From assembly GCA_027405735.1 (NCBI GenBank), contig JAPEHQ010000022.1, forward strand, positions 372,001-436,000: 64,000 nucleotides of DNA. Reading direction: 5' to 3'. The notes under the pieces were generated by a model. The model saw nothing but the letters and a program-made list of their open reading frames with translations, had not been told where the DNA came from and did no database searches. The stretch is from Mucor racemosus. Its lineage: Eukaryota; Mucoromycota; Mucoromycetes; Mucorales; Mucoraceae. How positions within the stretch are numbered: position 1 is the stretch's first letter; each line of letters starts with the position of its first letter. The position numbers and the translations under genes were made by a program. This document shows positions 1 through 10,550 of this stretch, piece by piece.

Positions 1-2494
1 AGAACTCAACCATTTTTTAGAAATAAAATTTGTATTAGTACATCTGAGATAATGCTATAACTTATTATTGCTTTCTAAAACCATCTTAGACAATGGTTGT
101 AATTTTGAGTAACAGTTCTTTGAAGATAATTCTACGTCTTTCTGCCCTCTTTTGCTCTGCGATTAAATCTACCATCGTCGTTTTAAGAATTTGGCAATCA
201 TTTAGACTAGATTCTTAAATGTTTTCGTTAGATTCCGTACACATGGTAATAGATTTCCGTACATCTGCAGGAGTTTTGGATATCTAAATCTAAATCAATG
301 TAGAACGACTTTTTATGCACTCTACTAAAGAGAAAGAAAATATTTACCACGACGCACAAATTAGTGTTTAATTTGAAATTATCATTATTTCTAGAAAGAT
401 TTATTTTAGAAAACAAAAGGTGGATACAACCCTAGATGTATTAACAATCAAAATAATTCTCTAAACTTTGTTATTCAGCCAAAACGTCTCTGTATCACCA
501 AGATACATAAATTATAATGCACTTTCACAGGCACATTTGATTGACATTATTTTGTTATCCTACATGATAAGTAATAGACGCCATATCTAATACGCTCAAA
601 TTATGAAGATTTATACTAGTATTTTGATCTTCTATTCGAAAGACTTGGCTTTTGTTGTATATAATCAGATAATAAACGTTAAAAACGGACATTTTTAGAG
701 TGCTCCAATTTAAGAAGGATCGACCGAAAGTCTATCGTGTATTAAATAAATACTATGGCATACCTATCAAGTGTAATAATTACAATTAATTTACAACCCA
801 CAAAAGACAACCTTTAAATAAAAAATGTATATATGGCAATATATCTTTGAACTTCATTTGAGGAATTTGGTTCATATCAATTAAAAGGTTTGGTTTCAAA
901 ACTCAAATCAACCACAATGTTTAAATTAGAAACATAGGCTTTCAACAGTAGTTTGTGTGAGCAAAAAATATTAGGAAATCAACATATATTTTGAGGGTCA
1001 ACATAGCACAAACTATCGAAACATGTTTGCTGCTATTACTAATTTAGAATAGTTTAAGAAACTATTATGCAAAAAATAGGCGTTTGATCCTTATTAAATC
1101 AATTATATACAGAAATTTAACTGGATACTGCTACAGTTGTGGTATATATTTTGAAACTTTTAGCCTACTTGGATCAACAATCATTGATTTCAAGTATTTT
1201 TCCGGCTGCTTGATTTTTTGAAGCAGAGGAGGAGGGAATTTTCATTTAAACTTGTGGCAAATTCCTTCAAAAATAGCTGCTAGCTAATGAAATCAAAATA
1301 TGTTATTCGTATATTCATTGCGCATGAAGTGCAACTTCAAAATTCTTCAAAAAATGTCTGAAACAACCCATACAGAATAGTTCAAAAAGATGCACGTCTT
1401 CATTTTCCCATTTCCACCACAAATCAGGGAAGCTGGAAATTTTGCAGTTCTTTAGATCAACGCTATATAAACGTGATTACCATTGCAATGGGAGCCCAAT
1501 TAGATGTATATTCAGCGAGAAAAGGTGTGCTTACTGACCTTAGTAGATTTAAATAATCGCATTGATGTCAAGACGGGTTTTACCAGCCAAATTTACTATT
1601 ACAGGTTCGGCTCGACAACATCCCTAGTAAATAATAACAGGTAATCAATTTGGTGCTCAAACTTTTTATCGAATACGCAACAATGACCCATGGAAGCTAA
1701 TACCTGAAATATTTGTAGCATACATTCATGCCTTATGTCCATGTATAGTGGGAGCTTACTTGGATCAGTATTCATAGAAGGTGTAATGAGTCAATTATTT
1801 CAGTTTCATTTATGCAAAACCTCGCCTCATTCCTTATATAAATACTACAAGGAAATCATTACATGATCCCTTGTAGATTTATCTGTCTTGTTACACTCCA
1901 TTTATTTTTATTTATTCACTAAAAATAAATATCTAATTTAAAAATCAGAGCGTCAACCTTCATCAATTTATTAATTACCAATTTGTAATAACAGGAATAA
2001 TATCTATAAGGATATTATCCACTTTTATTACTAGTCCAAAATTATATATCATTACAACGGAAGAGATAAAGGTGTGCAGTAAGCTATAGGTGCATTTTTG
2101 AAATGATTTTTCTCAGCACCACATTCCACACAAATAGGTAATGGAAGTTTCCACTTGAGATCATTGTACCAAAGATGTGTACGTAATCTTATGGAAAGTT
2201 AAAAGCTACTGGGATGGAAATTTGCCGAGATAAGGTTTTTGTTGTCATGTAGGTTTCAGATAGCTTTCGAGTTTTCGCGCTCAATATTGACTTGAATTTC
2301 ATCAAACCAGCAAAGATAATGCACTTTCATTCTACTGACCATTGATATCTGTCCAAAAATAGGAGAATTAATACCAGAATATAAGTGCACTAGCCTAACA
2401 TTGACCAAAATTAATCTAAAATCGATAATAGAAAACTAAGCACCTAAATAAAGATGCTAATTTTTTGTATTTGCAAGATAGATTCAACTGAAAA
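1..2494. other. gene-free A+T-rich DNA
   Basis: No open frame here has a recognisable domain, and the few ORFs are short. Positions 1480-1720 resemble 12020-12220: both contain a stretch around CCAGCCAAATTTACT and a second one around GGTAA(T/C)CAA(T/C)TTG, so an old repeat is shared. Nothing else could be assigned. Confidence 0.6.
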
Positions 2495-4200
2495 ATACTC
2501 TGCATTTTTTGTTTTAGCAAAAAAATATTGATTTTTCGTCGAGATAACCAAAATAATAGTTCTTATCACAGCTTAAAACCTATCATACCGGGGCTCCAAA
2601 ATTTATTTGTTGAAATGAACGAAAAATGATTCAAAAAAACAAAATATCGAGTTCTTGTGGCCTACTACTTCCATTGCAGATATTAAGGAGGCTCTCTTTT
2701 CCCTGGACTTTTCCTATATTTGGTATTGCCAAGTTAAAGGCATTGATCCATATCAGATCCTTCTTATTTCACTCTCTCAAATCTGGCTTGCCCATATGAG
2801 GTTTATTTTTAACCAGGTTCCGGTTTCTCATACAGCGATACTGGCTAGCATTCGACTCAACATTCACCAAATGATTGATGAAGATCAATGCCATTCCCTC
2901 CTGTAGTTCAACTCTCCTGGTCATCCTTTTTTCTTTTTTTTTTTTCTCATTCTTGATATATTAGTTCTCTTTATTATTTTTATCTTATATCTATTGTTCC
3001 TTATTACCTTGTCTTTTCATCTTTCATTTATTTTCTCAATTATTACTTCTACATTGCGCCCGCCTCTTGGATAGGAAGTCCCACTCTTGTCTTACACGGA
3101 GCAATTAATAAAACAATTTAAAAAAAAAAAAAAATCGTTTAATGGCTGATGAGCTGCAAAGTAAGTCGATCTAGCATCTTAAATAGTTTTTGTACAGTTT
3201 TGGATTCTGCATCCATCTAAATAAACATCAGACAAACATTCCACATTAAATTGTGCGCAAAATGCTATTGCAATTTTGAAGGTTTTTTGAAGATAAACAT
3301 CACTTTTTATAAGCATATTTAAAATATAATAAACAGAAATGATGCGCAAAAAGATTATCTATCGATCGAGCTATTGCAAAATCTTCTAGCTGCATTTTTC
3401 GTAGAGAAAGCAAAATTTTTGTCCAATTTTTTTTTCAGATTCAGAATTTGGGATGAGGGTATATAAGGGAAAAATGGAAGCCAGAAATGGAGGTACCTTT
3501 TTGTATACATTTTTGAGGATATCTCCACGAAAAATTAATATTTTGAAAAAACCTAAATTGGGTCTGAGAGAGCTCAACAAGGTTGATGATGTAAATGTAA
3601 AAAAAATGTTGCTCAATTTAGCCAATATTTTGAAATTTACTACAGAAATGGCAAAAAAAAATGAAAAAAGAATAAAAGTGCCCAGAATTTTTTATACTAA
3701 AATATGTTATAGAATACTTTAAAACAAGTAAGAAGTTTTATCATTTGAAAGTACTAGAAGACCTTAATTTTTTGCAGAGATATGAAGCCTCAAAGTTTTC
3801 AATCTTTTAGCAGTAAAATACGCGTAAAAATCTGAAACATTAGCACTAAAAAATTAATATTAACTGTAAAAAGTAAGATATTTCCGGATACTTGTTTTTG
3901 GATTAAAGGGGAGCATCTCAGGTACATTGGCATATATTTTTTTCTTGATGTTATCTAGTGAAAAAAAAAGCAGAGCAGGAATGAAAAATGAGGCACATTT
4001 TTCAAGAAAAAAGCAGTGAATTTTACGCGTTTTTGAGTCTTTCGTGAGATATAAAATAAATTTAGGAATAGGTAACATGATGCGACTTATTTATATTTAT
4101 TTAGCAGTGCCTAAAGTACAGTATATATTAAAAGGTGTTTAATATGATGAGGTTAATTATAGAGAGAAGGCATGATGCTCCGATCTAGAAGATTGAAACT
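2495..4200 (+). repeat. interspersed repeat family R1, copy 1 (interrupted by a LINE)
   Basis: Apart from an inserted LINE tail, this stretch matches 15550-16755 closely along its whole length. It runs from the segment around ATTGATTTTTCGTCGAGATA to the segment around GGTTAATTATAGA. A third, more diverged copy lies inverted at 44785-45602. An ORF at 3453-3722 has a counterpart at 16014-16226, but the opposite strand is open too and copy 3 is riddled with stops, so I do not call it a gene. No terminal inverted repeats, LTRs or tail were found, so the class of element is unknown. Confidence 0.75.
2646..3135 (+). mobile_element. 5'-truncated LINE: ORF2 C-terminus, 3' UTR and poly(A) tail
   Basis: An open frame from the 5' junction to a stop at about 2904-2906 encodes the end of a LINE ORF2. 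It contains the motif SLSQIWLAHMRFIFNQVP, typical of the region after the zinc-knuckle (zf-RVT) in fungal LINEs. A T-rich 3' UTR of about 210 bp follows, with a G+C-rich stretch (GCCCGCCTCTTGG), an AATAAA near 3109, and a run of about 15 A at 3120-3134. The insertion is nested in R1 copy 1, and R1 copy 2 (near 15697) preserves the unoccupied site. The likely target-site duplication is AAAAT, although the right copy merges with the poly(A). Severe 5' truncation is normal for target-primed reverse transcription. Confidence 0.85.
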
Positions 4201-5295
4201 ATCAATTTTATTTTTTAAAAATTTAAATTTAATATTAGAATTCATTTTAACTTATCGAACGTAGTTTCTTCGTGTATTAAAGCAAGTCAAAATAGGGCGT
4301 GAAGGGCAGAACGAACAAAATAAATTGTAATTTTGTATTGCTTAATTAGTAAGAAAAATAATTACATAAATATCATAGAGTGTGATTGTTTGAGCTTTTT
4401 CTACATAGAAAAAAGATTCTAAAAATTATTTTTTATTATATATACTGTATTAACAGATATTGTTGTCCTGTAGAAATCGGACGAGAACTGGTATTTTTAA
4501 GATTGATGACCGTAGCTTTTATCGACTATAAAATTTTTGTTATTGTATATATATACACGTATTATCTACTACTAAATTTTTGTATATATACGTAGCGCTA
4601 TTCTGTATCTATTGATGATATGCTCACCGGAAACTTCAGTTATATTTTCTAGTGAAATAAAGTCCACTTTTGCATTATTGTGCCTAGCATAATTACATGA
4701 TATAGGGCAAAAGTAACAGATTTTTCTTTATATTTCGATCAGGAATAAAGATTTTTTTGTAAACCAAATTGCTGCTGATACTGAGCAAATAGCAGTATTT
4801 TATACCAAAAAAACAAAAATATGGTCAAATATTCAATATTGCACAAATCAAGAAATAAAAACAAAATAACAGATAAGTAGTAGAAGGACGGCAATTAAAA
4901 AAAAGCAAACATAGAGGGGATGTTTGTCCTAGTTGCTAGACTTATGCGCTTCACAGCTAGTTCAAACGGAGAGGTTGTGGGCTCGAAACTTGTGTAAACA
5001 GATTTTCTTCTGAACTTGTGTTTGCCGGGCTAGAAGCGCAGCTAATCACCCCTTTGCCTTTTTTTTCGTTTTACATTTCAATGCGCAGCTTTCAAAAGAC
5101 TACCAATTGCTTTCTTCTTTTCTCTACTCCAGCATTTTTAGTGCTATTTTGGAAATCCATTTTCTTTATGCCTATCTTATTTCACAGGCACAACAGAGAC
5201 ACGTTCTGCACGCAATAGTTTAATAATGTAAACTGTATTGTATGCCTACTACTGTCTGTATATTTTGATTTTGGCTTTCATCATCCAGTAAGTAA
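4201..5295. other. A+T-rich DNA without a gene
   Basis: No supported ORF. Positions 4926-4996 look tRNA-like: a D-arm-like CTAGTTG, then GCGCTTCACAGC, then GGTTGTGGGCTCGAAAC resembling a T-arm and B box. The stems do not close well, so a decayed tRNA or a tRNA-derived SINE head is more likely than a working tRNA gene. Confidence 0.35.
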
Positions 5296-7837
5296 TACTA
5301 CGGCCGAGCTATGCTTCCCATGGGCATACTGATGTGTACAGGTGGGCAGAATAAAAACTTTTATGCAGATCAGGCAGCCCCGATGAGCAGAGCAACAATG
5401 AGATCAAAGTTTTTTAATTAATTTACTGAAATACAGTATATCAATCATAATATAATTAATAACAAAGATAATTTGAATGGTTTAAAGGTTAAGGCAGATG
5501 TGAATTACTCTGATTCAACAGAATTGCCTTATTGACAAGTTATATCAATTTGAAGTTTGGGGTTTGAAAGACTTCTGCCCATGTTTTTCTTTCGCAGACC
5601 AAATGAGAACAACAATCTGTTTGGTATCACTAAAACTATTTATGCTTTTGTAAATTTCTGTTTGTAACACACAAAACGAATTGATTTAGGATTATTTTTC
5701 TTTTTTCTTCGCCGCTTTTCTCAGCTCTTTTCTTTATGTTTAAAACTACAACAAAAAGACCAATATCTTTTATAAACTGAAATTAAGCAGCAGGCATAAT
5801 TACATGTTTTTCCTATTATTATTTATTTGGAAATAAATTATTAACCGTTAATGTTAAGGGCGCGTTATAATATATTTTTTTTCGAAAAAGAAAGCATCCA
5901 AGACTTAGTTATTTTTTCCATCATCTTCGTTATAACCAACACTTTTTTGGTCGAAAATCAAAACCTACTACCTGCAGAAAAATTGGTGATTATAAAAGTA
6001 TGTATAGTATTGGCTTGATTTGAATGAATGAATAAACTCATGTTAATTTATTTAGTTTCTAAAAAATATTTGTTTCTATTTAGTGGCCAGCAACTAACCA
6101 AGAAGAGGAAACCAAGATGTTGTTGCTTTGTATACCACTACCAACTACCAAAAGTACATCATAATTATTATTACTTATTAGTTTGTTACTTGATTTTACT
6201 AATAAATCAATTTTTATAGGCCAAAAGTAAAGGCGTATTCAGCTCAAAACGCTTGAAACAATTCAATTATACTAATTTACATGGTTTTTAACTTCTTGCT
6301 CATTCTGCAGTAAAATATGGGTGTAAAAAGCGATAAATGATACTGTTAAAATCCTTCTTTATTAAAATATGGATAATGTGCAATAAAATGGTTATTCTAA
6401 CGTTTCTATTTATATTATTTGGTGGTTATTTACTATCTTGAAATTGTATTGCAATTGTCAACGATTCCATTAATTTTGAGTATAAATGTTGGGTTGTTTA
6501 GTTATTGATTTAGTGGATCAAGAACGGTGCTTTAAATATAGTTTGTCAATGATGCTTTCAGAACAGCCCTTACTTGTTCCACTTGATAAGCATGTACTTT
6601 TTGTATTTTTTATTTGAGATATCCCACATTACTTTAGTATTTTGGCATCTCTTATTTAAGTATTATACCCTTGCTATCTTCATGCAATTGTCTATTTACT
6701 ATATAGTCTTATCTTTGATAGCATGGTTTTAATGAGGTGACATTTAATTTAGGTATTTTATGATGGGAATCTAGCTTAGTTCACTTCCCATTCAATTGCT
6801 ATATTTATTTGATTTTAGTATTTTTTCATACTGCTAATCGACTCGTTTGTCTATTAGAGTTAACTCACCATCCTTGTTTAGCGTATCTATAATGACGGTC
6901 CATTATTAGCTCATGATAATAATATGCAAAACTATTAAAAGGGGTCATCTAATCTCAAATTTATCTGATTCAACTGCTGATGCTAAACTAGCATCAAATT
7001 AGTTGTGTTGGCTCGTAATAAAATAAGGCGTTTTATCAAGTACAATGTTGGCGTTCAATGTATTTTAGTTAAATTAACAGATAGAAATATGGTTCATGTA
7101 GAGACATATGAATGTGAGAGAAAGCTCAGATCTATGAACACAAAAAAATGATCCAAATTGTGATGCTTTGTCCACCTGTACAAGATTGTTTTGTGACGAT
7201 AACTGGTGGCTTAAGCGTGATTTAGGCATTTAATTGTCAACTGTATCAAATCAAAATAAAGTTGGTTGATTTATATAACGGACAATAAATGCAATGTCAT
7301 TTATTGAATGGGTGAATGTAAATGTATAAAGCAAGCGTACTTTTTTTAAATGAAAGTACTAATAATTCTGATTAACATCAATAAGTTCAAAAATTATAAT
7401 TAAGTGCAGTAATTGTTACTAAATCGCATAATTTGATATGCAGAAAACTCTTGAAGCATTCGTTTTTTTTTTGGCAGCACTGCAAATCATCCTTCAATAT
7501 GACTGGATATTATTAGTGAATTAGAGAAAATAAAACTGATAAAAAGCTGATACCCAACAATGTGCATCAAGGTCAAGATAGATAAAACGCGCATTTATTG
7601 TGTAGTAGAAATCGCAACATTTTGATGGATAGGAATTACAGGACCAAGACGTTGTGTTTGCTTCAGGATTTTTAAAAGGGTTTAAAAGCATATTTCATCA
7701 AACTTACTTAGATCTTAAATACTCACCATATGCTATTAGTACTATCTTGTTTTTTTTATTTAATTGCTGTATTAGTAAAAATTAAGCTTTTTATAGCTTA
7801 CTGTATAACAATGACAGTGGGATATTTCTAAGTTTAG

Positions 7838-8066
7838 ATTAACATTTATCATAAAGCGTGCTGATGATACGTTTGATACTACTACTGTAAATGGAACAAG
7901 TTAATTTAATTTATGGGATTTGAATGCAAATACCGAGGAACCATTTGTAAATACTTAAATTGGTTTTGGTAAAGCATTGAATAAATTGTCTTGGGACACA
8001 AACGACGGCAAAAAGGCGACAATAGGTTCCAGTGATAGCCATGTTTATGTTTATGATATTGGAGAG
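7838..8066 (+). pseudogene. captured dynein intermediate-chain-like WD40 fragment, copy A
   Basis: After an AG acceptor (TTTAG) the sequence reads, with in-frame stops, pieces such as FNLWDLNANTEEPFV and then LNKLSWDTNDGKKATIGSSD, continuing into HVYVYDIGE. It ends at a GTAAG donor. This order matches the C-terminal WD40 blades of cytoplasmic dynein intermediate chains (a LWNLN..TE.P motif, then a LN.L.W...G...A.G...G..Y.YD.GE blade). Stop codons interrupt the frame where an Arg and a Gln codon are expected. Surrounding intron borders are kept, so the source was genomic DNA and not a retrocopy. The family identification comes from memory of the family and was not checked by alignment. Confidence 0.6.
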
Positions 8067-8199
8067 GTAAGAGTAAAAAAAAACTTAATGTGAATCACAC
8101 CTCTAGCGCAATAATTATAAAGTAAGACTATATTATTATCAAATAAACTACCACATAATATTAACATGTATAAATATTTACAGTAATAAGCTTGAATCA

Positions 8200-8800
8200 A
8201 GTGGGTACAGCATTGTAAATTCTTGAAAAAGTCCTCAAGTATTGTAAAATCTCTTATTTTTAAGACTTAAAAGGCTTATAAGCGGAATATTAATTTAGAA
8301 AATTATTTTTGTCCAGATCCTCAATTTTGACATTTTTTAATTTTTTTTTCTGATTTTGCGAATCTAGAGTTAATTATACTACCAATTAAAAAAACTAAAA
8401 ATACATACATATACAGGATTTAGTGCTCTATTTGCTCAATAAAAAATAACAAACATTTTCATTGCAAAATATTACAGGAAAATCCTTTAACCAAAAAACC
8501 GTTTTTGGGACAAAAGTGCAAAGTTTCACTACTTAACATTTAATATTAAAATTTTATAAAATGTGTATTACCTATAGCTACAATTTTCTCTCACAATGTA
8601 GTATATTTAAACGTTGATTTTGATATCAAAATTCGATTTTTCTATTTTTTGATCAAAATCATGAGTGTTAGTAAGGATAAAATGAGCCCCGAAAATGTCC
8701 GCTACAAAGTCTGAATTTTCAGACCGTACGTGGTTAAGTATAACAAAAGTAAAAAAAAAAAAAAAACGCATTTTCATTTAAAGCTTAGAAATATACCATA
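8200..8800. repeat. well-conserved non-coding core of the 5.2 kb element (copy A)
   Basis: This stretch is nearly identical to 13830-14400 and 49340-49960, and it is visibly better conserved than the sequence on either side. It includes the segments around CCGTTTTTGGG, CTATAGCTACAATTTTCTC and GATCAAAATCATGAGTGTT. No ORF of meaningful length spans it. It may be a separate short element nested in the larger one, or simply its youngest part. Confidence 0.6.
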
Positions 8801-10550
8801 GTATAAGGGGCTTGGGCGTTCGATCATGTTATGCTCAATTATGGTGTCGCTCTACGGGCTCGCTTTTGGAATTTTTTAATAAATGTATGATATGAGAGAC
8901 AGTTTTCTAGTAGAAAAATGTATGTTTCTATGATCGCAGATATCGCCTATTTTGTTTAGTTTATGGGTTGATGAGCTGTAATGCTACTTCTACATTGGCT
9001 GAAATGAACAATTTAGCAGGGCTTTAATTGCGCTAAATAATGTAAAGCGTTGAAAATCCTTTTCTACGTGTGTTGTTTCTCTCTTTTTGTTTCATATTTC
9101 AAGGGTATTATTCACCGTTTGATAAGGCATATCAGACTATTATCAAGCTGATATTCATTTCTTTTATCTGAATAAGCATGCTATCATAAGGATCTAATGT
9201 TTTTAATATAGGTAGCAGTCGTTATATTAGAGACTGATATTTTCATTTAACTGCATTCTAAGATCAAATATCGTTTTTATTACTGTATTGTTGGACGTAT
9301 TTATTGATTACCAGATCAAATCGAAAGCAATGATATTTATATCTACTCAATGAAAAGCTAGAACTGGCTACAAACTCACGAAATGTTCCAGAAAAGTGAT
9401 GAAATTTTAAATAATATAGAATCACAAAAAAAAACAATGACCTAATGTCTTGCCTAATAACCATAGTTTTGATTGTAGCTGCTATAGCCAAAAAATAGTA
9501 ATTAAACAAAAAAAGCGTTGCGAATACAATTATAACTCTTTGATATTTATTTAAGATATAAAGTAAAGCAAAGGTTTATGGATTACCATAGCCTTTGTGA
9601 TATATATACTATTTTCTAATTCTATTAATAATACAGTAATAAGATCTTGAAGCAAGATCTTCATGGTTTAGTTCCTAGTTTGGAAATACTAGTAGTGGTA
9701 CAATTTGACATTTTAAAGTTTTGTGTGATTTAAAGTTATTAGATCTTAGATGTTGACTAAGACCAATTTGATTACTAAACAAACTTGGTATATGTAGTTT
9801 ACTACAGTAGCTACTGTATACTTGAAAGCAAATCTTTTTACAGCTGACAATCGTAAACTAAAATAGTAAGTTTAAAGAAGGTTAATTTGTTTAAATTTTA
9901 TGAGTGATAATAAAGTAACATAATATATAATCTTAGATCTGGCTTGCATACAAATTTAAGCAATAAGTGTTATTTAAGTTTATGCCCGAACAAAAACCAT
10001 TCTTGCTGTAAATATTATAGCTATAAACATATCTACAAAAATTGATGATAATCGTAACTATATTGGTGCTTGCATGTATTGCTCTACTACATCAACAACG
10101 CATTGTTGAATTGTATTGTTGTCTAAAATCTATATTAATAAAAGCAAATGTAATTAAAAACATAAAAACCCATTAGTCCAGTAAAAAATTGAATGGAGTT
10201 TTGAGAACGGCACGATGCTCATGTACAAACCAATTTGTGCCCATACTATCAGCTCATTATTCTCATGGCCAGATTTTATTATTATGCACAAATAGGAATA
10301 ATGATATGCTTATGGGCAATTCTACTATTATGCACACATGGGATTAATGCCATGCACATGGGCAGAATCTATAATTCTACACATAAAGGCTTTTCGTTGT
10401 GCTCGTGTGCAGTTTTTTTTGTTGTGCCCATGTGCATTTTGTTATCTTTTTAGCCATTATTCAGTGGGCGCTGGCAACTCATCAGGCTATAGTGTGCAGC
10501 CCACTTGGGCACAACAAAATCATCTTATGAAGCACAGGTCGGCCGTAGTA

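Larger units (their letters stand above)
5301..10545. mobile_element. non-autonomous terminal-inverted-repeat element, copy A (about 5.2 kb)
   Basis: The left end reads CGGCCGAGCTATGCTTCC. The reverse complement of the right end reads CGGCCGACCTGTGCTTCA, an imperfect inverted repeat of about 17-18 bp. Outside it the flanks read TACTA and TAGTA, so a TA duplication or a longer repeat is possible. The right 300 bp are crowded with subterminal variants of CATGGGCA and TGCACATG, and the left end carries CCATGGGCA. A second copy occupies about 45656-51314 with both ends recognisable, and part of the interior recurs at 13085-14450. No transposase ORF is visible. The interior contains a degenerate WD40-coding fragment (7838-8066) and long A+T-rich non-coding stretches. 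The superfamily cannot be named from these ends. Confidence 0.7.

Noticed and set aside
3386..3722. Overlapping ORFs on both strands of R1, recurring at 15986-16226
   Set aside because: Both strands are open only because the sequence is low in stops there; differences between copies are mostly amino-acid-changing, and copy 3 has many stops. No domain.
10235..10453. 72-codon frame conserved in both copies of the large element (also 51010-51228)
   Set aside because: It begins with GTG, is built from the subterminal CATGGGCA-type repeats, and most substitutions between copies change the residue, so it does not look like a protein under selection.
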